64,000 nt of DNA from Ruminococcus sp. (GTDB lineage Bacteria; Bacillota; Clostridia; Oscillospirales; Acutalibacteraceae). Positions 1 through 7,700 of this stretch are shown here, in pieces. How positions within the stretch are numbered: the first letter of the stretch is position 1; each line of letters opens with the position of its first letter. Where the stretch lies: the NCBI GenBank assembly GCA_017410265.1, contig JAFQRC010000001.1:1-64000 (forward strand), written 5' to 3'. A model generated the notes under the pieces. The model ran no database searches, was not told the DNA's origin, and saw only the letters and a list, made by a program, of their open reading frames with translations. A program made the position numbers and the translations under genes.

Positions 1-93
1 GTGATATCCTAATCGGTGTTCTCGCATATCCATTATAACACCTATTTTAAATTCTGCACTATATCTTTTCTGTATTGTTCCTCTTTTTGCCAT
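1..93 (-). CDS. IS3-family transposase OrfA, N-terminal fragment (partial)
   Basis: This is the start of an open frame reading out of the window to the left: 31 codons from ATG at 93, beginning MAKRGTIQKRYSAEFK and continuing IGVIMDMREHRLGYH. The basic KRYSAEFK-type opening is typical of IS3-family OrfA proteins, whose N-terminal helix-turn-helix binds the element ends. A good ribosome binding site (GGAGGTG on the minus strand, about 100-106) precedes the ATG by 6-10 bases. The catalytic OrfB part would lie further left. The frame is open at the window edge, so nothing can be said about intactness. Confidence 0.6.
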   Translation of the reverse strand, partial: MAKRGTIQKRYSAEFKIGVIMDMREHRLGYH

Positions 94-139
94 AAAAATA
101 TGCACCTCCAAAAGTGTCTAACTTTTGGGGTGCATATCA
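1..139 (-). mobile_element. End of an IS3-family (IS150-group-like) insertion sequence, truncated by the window
   Basis: The first 139 bases look like one end of an IS3-family element whose body lies left of the window. Read on the minus strand, the outer end begins TGATATGCACCCC and continues into AAAAGTTAGACA (about 139 to 115), the TG-start, C-rich inverted-repeat form usual in this family. An OrfA start follows about 45 bp inside. The element lies about 35 bp downstream of the lysC stop codon. The far end and any target-site duplication are not visible, so the exact boundary is an estimate. Confidence 0.6.
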
Positions 140-173
140 AACGAGTGGCTTTAGTTAATATTAAAATCTATAA

Positions 174-1394
174 TCAGTCGTTGTCAGGGAAGAATTTATC
201 GTGGATAGCTTCCACTGCTAAGTCTGCGTCACGCTTGTCGATAAGAACTGACACCTTGATTTCAGAAGTTGAAATCATCTGGATGTTAATCTGTCTGTCA
301 TAGAGTGCTTCGAACATTGTTGAAGCAACGCCTGCGTGAGTTTCCATACCTGCACCAACGATTGAAACCTTAGCGATTTTGTCGTCGTAGTGAACAGAGC
401 CTGTGCCGTTGTCTTTAGAGAACTTCTCAACGATTTCTACAGCCTCAGCGCCCTTATCCTTTGGTACTGTGAAGGTGATGTCCTTTGTGCCATCTCTACC
501 GATAGACTGTAAAATAATGTCTACATTGATATCTCTTGCTGAGAGCTTTGAGAACATTTTGAAAGCAAGACCCGGCTTGTCAGGAATGCAGGTTACTGAG
601 ATACGAGCTACATTGGTGTCTTTAGCTACACCGCTAATAAGCATTTTTTCCATTTTAGGTTTCTCCTTTACGATAGTGCCCGGCTTCTGTGTCAGGCTTG
701 ATAATACTTCGAGTTCGATGTTGTATTTCTTAGCCATCTCGACTGAACGGTTGTTAAGTACCTGAGCGCCGAGGGTAGCGAGCTCTAACATCTCATCGTA
801 TGAAATCTCATTTAATTTGATAGCACCCTTGATTTTTCTAGGGTCTGCTGTGTATACACCCTCAACGTCGGTGTAAATCTGGCACAAATCAGCGTGCATA
901 GCAGCAGCGATAGCAACAGCAGATGTGTCTGAGCCGCCACGACCTAAGGTTGTGATATCATCGTAGCGTGAAAGCCCCTGGAAGCCTGCCACGATAACAA
1001 TCTTTTTCTGGTCAAGTTCTTTCTTGATGCGGCTTGTGTCAACCTTGCGGATACGCGCCCATGTGTGGGATGAGGTTGTTTTGAAACCTGCCTGCCAGCC
1101 AAGCAAGGATACAGCAGGGTAGCCGAGTTTGTGAATAGCCATAGCTAAAAGTGAGATAGAAATCTGCTCGCCTGAAGCAAGAAGCATATCCATTTCACGC
1201 TTTGAAGCAGCACTGTTGCCGTTAATTTCGGCAGCCTTTTCAATAAGGTCGTCGGTGGTATCGCCCTGAGCGGACACAACAACCACGACGTTGTTACCTT
1301 TTTTGTAAGTGTCTGTGACAACTCTGGCGACATTCATCACATGCTCGGCATCCTTAACCGAGCTGCCGCCGAATTTCTGTACAATTAAACTCAT
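174..1394 (-). CDS. lysC: Aspartate kinase
   Basis: Aspartokinase phosphorylates L-aspartate with ATP, the first committed step to lysine, threonine, methionine and diaminopimelate. The 406 residues open with the kinase motif VQKFGGSSV (5-13). The central region carries GRGGSDTSAVA and the aspartate-site segment TDVEGVYTADPR. Two ACT domains follow from about residue 265, the usual place for lysine or threonine feedback control. Length is normal for a monofunctional class. A strong site AAAGGAG precedes the ATG. It lies 12 bp after hom and about 60 bp before an IS end, and is probably the last gene of a PBP-hom-lysC transcript. No lysine riboswitch is seen in the short gaps upstream. Identification is secure. 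Confidence 0.97.
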   Translation of the reverse strand: MSLIVQKFGGSSVKDAEHVMNVARVVTDTYKKGNNVVVVVSAQGDTTDDLIEKAAEINGNSAASKREMDMLLASGEQISISLLAMAIHKLGYPAVSLLGWQAGFKTTSSHTWARIRKVDTSRIKKELDQKKIVIVAGFQGLSRYDDITTLGRGGSDTSAVAIAAAMHADLCQIYTDVEGVYTADPRKIKGAIKLNEISYDEMLELATLGAQVLNNRSVEMAKKYNIELEVLSSLTQKPGTIVKEKPKMEKMLISGVAKDTNVARISVTCIPDKPGLAFKMFSKLSARDINVDIILQSIGRDGTKDITFTVPKDKGAEAVEIVEKFSKDNGTGSVHYDDKIAKVSIVGAGMETHAGVASTMFEALYDRQINIQMISTSEIKVSVLIDKRDADLAVEAIHDKFFPDND

Positions 1395-1406
1395 ATATGA
1401 ACTCCT

Positions 1407-2651
1407 TTACAGATCTCCGATACGGATAGCGGATTCTACCTTGATTCCGCTATTGTTCAAAGCATCAATATTGTTGAGAATTTCGCCGTAAGCCATAGGC
1501 TCACAGACAAAAGCAATTTCATTTTCCTTAGCTTCACTGTTTTCTAAAATATGGATGTCTGAGAAAAGTGACTTTGCTTTATTATATGCATCAGCCGTGT
1601 TATCTGCAATAGCGCGGATATACATAGCTGTAACAGACTCTTTGTAGTCGATAACAGAAGAGTTATCGGAGTCAGCCCAGAAGAGGTACTTTCTGTTTTT
1701 GAGGTGTTTTACGCAGTCGATAACATCGGCTACAACAGCAGAAGCTGTAGGGAGTTTGCCAGCTCCCTTGCCGTAGAATACTACATCGCCTGTGCAGTCA
1801 CCGCGAACCATAATACCGTTGAATACATCGTCTATATTTGCAAGCTGACTTTTACTTGGAATGAGCATCGGAGCGACTACGATGTCGCATTTTTTGTCAG
1901 GCAGACGCTTGACCTTACCGATAAGCTTTATAACACCGCCCCAGATGGAGGCGTATTTAACATCATCTAAAGTGATTTTTGTGATACCCTCGGTGTGTAC
2001 TGCATCAGGGTAGATGTGCTTACCATACGCTAAAGATGCCAAAATACAGATTTTTCTGCACGCATCGTGACCCTCGACATCAGCCTCAGGGTTGCGCTCT
2101 GCATAGCCTAGCTGTTGAGCGAGCTTTAACGCATCGTCAAAGTTCATTCCCTCGTTAATCATTTTGGTGAGAATGAAGTTTGTTGTACCGTTTAAGATAC
2201 CCGCGATTTCCGATACATTGTTAGCAACCAAACACTGGTTGATAGGACGGATGATAGGGATACCGCCACCGACAGACGCTTCGAAAAGGAAGTTTGTGTT
2301 GTTTTCGGAAGCGATTTTTAAAAGCTCTGCGCCGTGAGCGGCAACGAGCTCTTTGTTTGAAGTTACAACACTTTTGCCTGAAAGCAAACAGCGCTTTACA
2401 AAGTCATAAGCAGGGTTTACTCCGCCCATAACCTCAACAACAACTCTGACATCGATATCGTTTATGATATCGTCAAAGTTCTTTGTGAAGCGGTCAGCAA
2501 GCGGGCTGTCAGGAAACTCGCGCAAGTCGAGAATGTGTTTTATGTATATCTCTTCGCCTACTGAGGCAAAGAGCTTCTGTTTATGTGTCGTGATAATTTC
2601 TGCGACACCCGAGCCAACTACGCCGTGGCCCATAATAGCAACTGAAACCAT
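1407..2651 (-). CDS. hom: Homoserine dehydrogenase
   Basis: Reduces aspartate-semialdehyde to homoserine with NAD(P)H, the branch to threonine and methionine. The 414-residue chain starts with a Rossmann nucleotide-binding motif (GHGVVGSGVAE, about 8-18). The family core contains the NGTTNFILTKM segment and the catalytic region with AERNPEADVEGHDACRK. The C-terminal 85 residues resemble an ACT regulatory domain. It is followed 12 bp later by lysC, so two enzymes of the aspartate family are made together. The start codon has AAAGG upstream at a slightly long spacing. Only 33 bp separate it from the PBP stop, so it probably lacks its own promoter. Secure by motif and neighbour. Confidence 0.96.
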   Translation of the reverse strand: MVSVAIMGHGVVGSGVAEIITTHKQKLFASVGEEIYIKHILDLREFPDSPLADRFTKNFDDIINDIDVRVVVEVMGGVNPAYDFVKRCLLSGKSVVTSNKELVAAHGAELLKIASENNTNFLFEASVGGGIPIIRPINQCLVANNVSEIAGILNGTTNFILTKMINEGMNFDDALKLAQQLGYAERNPEADVEGHDACRKICILASLAYGKHIYPDAVHTEGITKITLDDVKYASIWGGVIKLIGKVKRLPDKKCDIVVAPMLIPSKSQLANIDDVFNGIMVRGDCTGDVVFYGKGAGKLPTASAVVADVIDCVKHLKNRKYLFWADSDNSSVIDYKESVTAMYIRAIADNTADAYNKAKSLFSDIHILENSEAKENEIAFVCEPMAYGEILNNIDALNNSGIKVESAIRIGDL

Positions 2652-2684
2652 ATTTATCTAAACCTTTCAGAATAATTACTTTGA

Positions 2685-5021
2685 TTATTGTACAATTCCT
2701 GCAATCGGGGGCTCCTCAGGAGGAGCGGTTGGAGTTTCCTCGCCTGTGTCTGTCGGCTCCTCGCCACTACCGCCCTCGGACGGGTCGGTACCTGTCGTTT
2801 CGTCACCTTCACCCGTTGTGCTATCGGTATCCGATGAGTCCTCTGACGGAGCTGTGGTAGCTGAGGAGTTGTAGCTACCTGCATAAGCGACATGGTAACC
2901 GCCACAGTAGTCAGGCATAGTATCCTTTGTGTAGTAGCCTGTCCCTGTACTCCCACAGAATGAAGAAGCGAGCAAGCCTGAGCCCTTACAGTAAGTGGCT
3001 GTGATGATATCGCCAGGCATATCAAATTCCTTGTACTCTTTGTTTTCGAGATAGTTACCCATAACCGTACGCCATACTGTTGTAGCAAGGCTGGTCGGAT
3101 AGACTCTGTCAGGAGTGTCGTAACCTGTCCACACTGCGAGTGTGCAGTAAGGGGATGCACCCACAAACCAGGAGTCCTTATCGTCGTCGGTTGTACCTGT
3201 TTTACCTACGATTTCCCAGCCGGAAACATTAGCGTTCTGTGAATGTGAGTGGGTAGAGGTGAGAACATTGTAGCGGAGAGCTCTGTTCATTTCGTAGGCA
3301 ACCTCAGGAGAATATGCCTCAGTAGGCATATTGTTTCTGTTGTCAAGAATAACAGTGCCGTTAGCATCGGTTACATAGTAGTAGGTGTATGGCTCGTAGA
3401 AAAGACCGCCGTTGCCGACATATGCGATACCCGCAGCCATTTCTCTGACGGTTACACCGCCCGACATACCACCAAGGGAGAGAGCACCCAGAGAATAAGG
3501 GTCAACCTCAGGGTCGAGGTGCTTAAATCCCATTACATTTACAGCCTGATTGTACGCTGTTTCTGTACCGATGAGTTTTAAGGTCTGAACGGTACCTGCG
3601 TTTGATGACCATGAAATAGCCTCAGGCATTGTCATATAGCCGTTGTATGAGCCGTACGCGTTGTTAGGTCCTGATACTAAAACGCCCTGGTCATTGTAGC
3701 GGTATTTTTCAACCGGTTCGTCGAGCACCAGACCTGAATAGTTGATTGTATCTGTTTCTAAAGCGATAGGATATACGAACATAGGTTTAATCGCAGAACC
3801 CGGCTGTAACACAGCATCGGACGCGCGGTCAAAAAGAAGGTTTGCGTCTTTTTCCTGTGAGCTACCTGTGGTCGCGATAACTCTTCCGTCAAAGCCCACC
3901 ATAGTCATACCAACCTGAAGAGATGAGCCGTAATCGTCGTTCATATGAAGACCCTCGTACTCAATCATCTCCTGAGCTTCTAAATCCATAGCACAGTAGA
4001 TTTTCAGTCCCTCTGTGTAGAGCTTTTCGGAAGCAGCATTTTCGCTGATGTCGTAGTACTTAGCCAAATCGCGGACAAGGTCACCGTACATCTGGTCGAT
4101 GTACCAGTTCTGGATGTTATCGTCTTCGTCTTCGTCGTCATCATCGTTGTTATCCGAGTAGTCAACAAACTCTAAAGTTTCGGACTCCTTTATAGCGGCG
4201 TCGTACTCTTCTTTTGTGATGCGTTCCTGCTCGTACATCTGGTCTAAAACGAGCTCGCGACGGATTTTGTTATTTTCAGGATAAATGAGCGGATTCCACT
4301 TGGCAGGGTTCTGGGTGATGCCCGCAATAGCGGCACATTCGCACATAGTGCAGTCGCCGATGTCTTTGTTGAAGTAAAGCTCAGCCGCTGCCTGAACACC
4401 CTGCGCGTTGTTACCGAAGTTAACGACATTAAGGTAAGCCTCCAGAATATCGTCCTTTGAGTAATCGTTTTCGATGTTCAAAGCTCTGAAAATTTCTCGA
4501 AGCTTTCTTGTGAGCGATACCTCGTTATCATCGGTGAGGTTTTTGATGAGCTGTTGGGTCAAAGTTGATCCACCGTAGTTGTCAGAACCTGAAAGCAGGC
4601 TCAAGACCGCGCCACCTGTACGCACCCAGTCAACACCGTGGTGGTCATAAAAACGCTTGTCCTCAATAGCTATGATAGCCTCGCCCATATACTCTGGCAT
4701 ATCCTGCAGGTCAACCCATATACGGTTTTCGGTGCCGTAGAGCTTCTGATACTCGACAAACTCTCCTGAATCAGGGTCTTCGATGTAGATAAACGAAGAT
4801 AGGTTAAGTGACCTTGCGTTAAGGTCGATACCGGTAGGCTCAGTAGCAAGCTTTACTGCATAGATGCCCAGAGATATTGATACTATAATACCTGCACACA
4901 CTAAAATAGCAAGCAGAGTTTTCACAACTTTCCACAAGCCGGAGAACACGGTAGACGCAGAAGCTGTCTTTTTCGTGACCTCAATTTTATCGGTGTACTT
5001 GCTGATGTCGGTTTTTCTCAT
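2685..5021 (-). CDS. Class A penicillin-binding protein (transglycosylase/transpeptidase)
   Basis: A bifunctional peptidoglycan synthase anchored in the membrane: it polymerises lipid II and cross-links the strands. I use the ATG at 5021 (778 residues) because GGAGGTCGG lies directly before it; an upstream ATG at 5078 has no such site. Order: short cytoplasmic tail, one membrane helix (about 32-54), GT51 domain with EDKRFYDHHG (120-129) and GGSTLTQQLIKN, then the transpeptidase with the serine motif SAIKP, SSN, and KTGT. The region around 4110-4150 encodes an acidic run rich in Asp and Glu. The C-terminal 60 residues are a Ser/Thr/Glu/Pro-rich tail, probably wall-exposed. It precedes hom by 33 bp. 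PBP1A/PonA-like; exact orthology not assigned. Confidence 0.95.
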   Translation of the reverse strand: MRKTDISKYTDKIEVTKKTASASTVFSGLWKVVKTLLAILVCAGIIVSISLGIYAVKLATEPTGIDLNARSLNLSSFIYIEDPDSGEFVEYQKLYGTENRIWVDLQDMPEYMGEAIIAIEDKRFYDHHGVDWVRTGGAVLSLLSGSDNYGGSTLTQQLIKNLTDDNEVSLTRKLREIFRALNIENDYSKDDILEAYLNVVNFGNNAQGVQAAAELYFNKDIGDCTMCECAAIAGITQNPAKWNPLIYPENNKIRRELVLDQMYEQERITKEEYDAAIKESETLEFVDYSDNNDDDDEDEDDNIQNWYIDQMYGDLVRDLAKYYDISENAASEKLYTEGLKIYCAMDLEAQEMIEYEGLHMNDDYGSSLQVGMTMVGFDGRVIATTGSSQEKDANLLFDRASDAVLQPGSAIKPMFVYPIALETDTINYSGLVLDEPVEKYRYNDQGVLVSGPNNAYGSYNGYMTMPEAISWSSNAGTVQTLKLIGTETAYNQAVNVMGFKHLDPEVDPYSLGALSLGGMSGGVTVREMAAGIAYVGNGGLFYEPYTYYYVTDANGTVILDNRNNMPTEAYSPEVAYEMNRALRYNVLTSTHSHSQNANVSGWEIVGKTGTTDDDKDSWFVGASPYCTLAVWTGYDTPDRVYPTSLATTVWRTVMGNYLENKEYKEFDMPGDIITATYCKGSGLLASSFCGSTGTGYYTKDTMPDYCGGYHVAYAGSYNSSATTAPSEDSSDTDSTTGEGDETTGTDPSEGGSGEEPTDTGEETPTAPPEEPPIAGIVQ

Positions 5022-5141
5022 TTTTCCGACCTCCTCATAAAATACATATAGCCACAATAAGTATAGCACTTTCTTCATAAAAAATAAATAACTTTTTGCA
5101 AATTAACAGAGATTTTTACTCAAACATCTGAGGAAAAAATA

Positions 5142-5171
5142 TGAATATTACATAAAAAGGGGGAGAAAATA
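5142..5171 (+). promoter_or_regulatory. Possible forespore (sigma-F/G-like) promoter
   Basis: TGAATA (5142-5147) and GGAGAAAATA (5162-5171) fit the forespore sigma-factor pattern, with the second matching GGNNANANTA. The 14-base spacer is at the short end. It lies 18 bp before a BofC-like gene, which suits sporulation expression. Found by eye only. Confidence 0.35.
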
Positions 5172-5189
5172 GTATAAAGAGGTGTTGAG

Positions 5190-5504
5190 ATGAAGAAGCT
5201 AATAGTAATTTTTGGGGTATTTGCTATTATCTGTGTTATTGTATCTTCGTTTTCGGACAATAGCTATATCAGCAGTACTCCAAAGCCTGAAGTCACAGAA
5301 ACTCAAGGGGCATCATCAACAGAGGTTTACACTATAAAAAGTGAAAACGGTAGGATAGTTGTGTACAAAGGAGAGGAGCTGTTTTTGAAGACCTCAACTG
5401 CGGTGAACACTCTCCCTAAAAAGGACGAAAGAGAGCTACTCTACGGCATAACCGTGAGCACGAAGGAAGAAATGAATGAGGTTCTTCAGGATTATTGTTC
5501 GTAG
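5190..5504 (+). CDS. Small exported or membrane-anchored BofC C-terminal-like protein
   Basis: A 104-residue protein with one N-terminal hydrophobic segment (about 4-21), a Ser/Thr/Glu linker, and a compact C-terminal region of about 55 residues. That region shows the pattern of small Clostridia proteins related to the C-terminal domain of BofC: YTIKSENGRIVVYKG, then LPKKDERELLYGITVS and a terminal EEMNEVLQDYCS. In Bacillus BofC restrains the SpoIVB protease in the space between spore membranes. Whether this protein does the same is inference from short motifs. The ATG has AGAGGTG upstream, and a forespore-like promoter lies at 5142-5171. It is divergent from the PBP operon. The family link is moderate. 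Confidence 0.6.
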   Translation: MKKLIVIFGVFAIICVIVSSFSDNSYISSTPKPEVTETQGASSTEVYTIKSENGRIVVYKGEELFLKTSTAVNTLPKKDERELLYGITVSTKEEMNEVLQDYCS

Positions 5505-5616
5505 TGTTTATCCTGGATTTTAGCTGTAATTGAATATAGGTAGCATAAATATAGTTGAAGTTTCTTATCTTTTTTTAGTTTTTACTTGGCAATATTTGTT
5601 TTTGTTCTAAATAAAA

Positions 5617-5645
5617 TTGAAATGTTAATTTTTGTAGTATAGAAT
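5617..5645 (+). promoter_or_regulatory. Sigma-A-type promoter of the starch-binding dockerin gene
   Basis: TTGAAA (5617-5622) and TAGAAT (5640-5645) are separated by exactly 17 bases, about 58 bp before the ATG of the Sas6-like gene. The leader contains GGGGAGGA (5660-5667) and then the true site TTAGGAG. Confidence 0.55.
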
Positions 5646-5703
5646 AGAGACGATGTTTTGTGGGGAGGACCCTCAAATCAAATTTACTTTAGGAGAAAAA
5701 GAT

Positions 5704-7638
5704 ATGAAAAAACTCAGCAAAAGAGTGCTCAGCTTGGTATTATCAATCCTGATTTTGACAAGCCTTTGCACAGTAATGATCACAGCTAATGCTGCAGGCC
5801 CTACAGTTTACTACAAAGGTGGCGGCTGGGGTACTGTTTACTGCTACATGTGGAACGGCTCCGGTGGTGCCGGTAACGAAAACCAGAGCTGGCCAGGTGT
5901 TCAGATGACAAACAACGGTGAAGCATGGGAATACAGTGCTGCCATTAACTACGAGAATGTTATTTTTAATAACGGTTCAGGCAGCCAGACAGACGATATG
6001 GCTTATCCTGGTGCTAACTACATCTACAACGCTGACTCAAACAAGTGGGAAGAGTATTTTGTTGGCCCTAAGGCTCCATCAATCGACTCTTCAAAGAAAG
6101 ATGGTTCTTCATTCAAAAGCGAAACTTTAGAAGTTACTATCACTGTAAGAGATGCAGATTCTGCTTCTTACTCAGTTGACGGCGGTGCTCCTGTTTCTTT
6201 CACAGGCACAGCTAATGTTATTGTTGGTGCTAACACAGCTGTCGGCTCTACAACAACAATCACAGTTACAGCTACTAATACTAACGGCACAACAGAGAAA
6301 TCTTTCACATATACAAAGAAAGAGGCTGGCGTTGTAAGCGGTGACGGTTCAACAGCTCCTGCACTCGACGGCTACTATGCTACTAACCCTAACGGTCAGG
6401 TTGGTAAGCAGGCTTCAATCACAATCGACGGCTCTATCTCTGACTGGGACAGCTCAATGCTCATCGCTCAGGGTGTAGCTAACGACGACCCACGAGTATA
6501 TCGCGACAGCTCAATGCACGAAATCGCTGTTGATGACTATGCGCTCTACGCTGCATGGGATAATTCTAATCTCTACCTCATGTGGGAGATGGCAAATGTT
6601 CAGGACTCCGTAGCTCCAGGCGACAATTTCCCTCTTACACAGGGTAATCTCTGGATTTATAACCTTCCTGCTTTCCTTTACTTCAGCATTGACCCTACTA
6701 TCGAGGGTGACGGTACAGTTGGTACCGGCGCTACAGTATGGGATACAGGTACTACTATCGATGCTAATATTGATACAGTAGTTGCATTTTCAACAAATGG
6801 CTCTAACGGTCCTTTCGTTTACAAAGCAAACGACGACGGTAAGATTGTCTACAATGAAACTCGCCAATCTTCAATTCAGATGGAGTGGGGTAACGGCTCT
6901 ATATCTACAAATTTGTGGGGTATAGACAAGGGTCATGGTCATTGGAACAACCGTGTGCCTGGCGATACACTTGATAGTGCAAGCAAATGGGTAGATTTCT
7001 ACGCTGCCGGCTCAGGTCACAAGAAGAGTCTGGACATGTTCTACGAAATGTCTATTCCGCTTGATTTACTCGGCGTATCAGCTTCAGAAATCGAAGCAAA
7101 CGGTATCGGTCTGATGAAGATTTCTACATACGGTACATCAGCAATGAACACTCTTCCAGCTGACCCTTCAACATGGGACAATGCTGCTGAGGAATACTCA
7201 AAGGATCCGTCAAGCTCTCACGAAAAAGAAGACTCTGACCACATCACAGTTCCTTTAGCTAGAATCGGTAAGCTTCTTGATGGCGGTTCAACACCAAATC
7301 CACCAACTCCAACTCCAACAGAGAAGCCAACTGATGCGCCAACAACTCCACCAACAGACGCACCTACAAATGCACCTACAGATGCTCCTACAGATAAACC
7401 AACTGCACCATCTACAAGCTACATCTGCGGTGATGTAAACAGCGACGGCAGTGTTACTATTCCAGATGCTACAATCGTACAGAGATTTGTTGCAAACATC
7501 ATCACACTCGCAGGTGTTGAAGCACTCGCTGCTGATGCAAACGGCGACGGCGATGTTTCAGTAATGGACGCTACTCTGATTCAGCGTTATGTTGCTAAAA
7601 TTAACGATGATAACAACATCGGCAAAGCAGTTTACTAA
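5704..7638 (+). CDS. Secreted starch-binding protein with CBM26, CBM74-like region and type I dockerin (Sas6-like)
   Basis: A non-catalytic, exported starch-adherence protein, 644 residues from the ATG at 5704 (site TAGGAG; an earlier in-frame ATG at 5653 would prepend a non-signal peptide). Order: signal peptide (1 to about 30), an aromatic-rich CBM26-like module (about 31-118: WGTVYCYMW, NQSWPGVQM, WEYSA), an Ig/Fn3-like module (about 120-205), a long beta-rich module (about 220-545) fitting CBM74, a Pro/Thr/Asp linker of PTDAP repeats, and a dockerin with two calcium loops (DVNSDGS and DANGDGD). This order matches Sas6 of the Ruminococcus bromii amylosome, which binds single- and double-helical starch. 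The dockerin would plug it into a cohesin scaffold at the cell surface. No glycoside hydrolase domain is visible. CBM74 is assigned by order and length. Confidence 0.85.
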   Translation: MKKLSKRVLSLVLSILILTSLCTVMITANAAGPTVYYKGGGWGTVYCYMWNGSGGAGNENQSWPGVQMTNNGEAWEYSAAINYENVIFNNGSGSQTDDMAYPGANYIYNADSNKWEEYFVGPKAPSIDSSKKDGSSFKSETLEVTITVRDADSASYSVDGGAPVSFTGTANVIVGANTAVGSTTTITVTATNTNGTTEKSFTYTKKEAGVVSGDGSTAPALDGYYATNPNGQVGKQASITIDGSISDWDSSMLIAQGVANDDPRVYRDSSMHEIAVDDYALYAAWDNSNLYLMWEMANVQDSVAPGDNFPLTQGNLWIYNLPAFLYFSIDPTIEGDGTVGTGATVWDTGTTIDANIDTVVAFSTNGSNGPFVYKANDDGKIVYNETRQSSIQMEWGNGSISTNLWGIDKGHGHWNNRVPGDTLDSASKWVDFYAAGSGHKKSLDMFYEMSIPLDLLGVSASEIEANGIGLMKISTYGTSAMNTLPADPSTWDNAAEEYSKDPSSSHEKEDSDHITVPLARIGKLLDGGSTPNPPTPTPTEKPTDAPTTPPTDAPTNAPTDAPTDKPTAPSTSYICGDVNSDGSVTIPDATIVQRFVANIITLAGVEALAADANGDGDVSVMDATLIQRYVAKINDDNNIGKAVY

Positions 7639-7662
7639 ACAATAAATGCGATAGCATAAAAC

Positions 7663-7694
7663 AAGGGCTACCCGATTGGGTAGCCCTTAAGTTT
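7663..7694. terminator. Bidirectional terminator between convergent dockerin genes
   Basis: AAGGGCTACCC (7663-7673), loop GATT, GGGTAGCCCTT (7678-7688): a perfect 11-bp stem with T-rich sequence on the plus side and A-rich sequence on the other. Confidence 0.85.
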
Positions 7695-7700
7695 TGTCTT

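Noticed and set aside
174..2684. A lysine or threonine riboswitch or attenuator for lysC/hom
   Set aside because: The gaps are only 12 and 33 bp, too small to hold one; control must be further upstream or by enzyme feedback.
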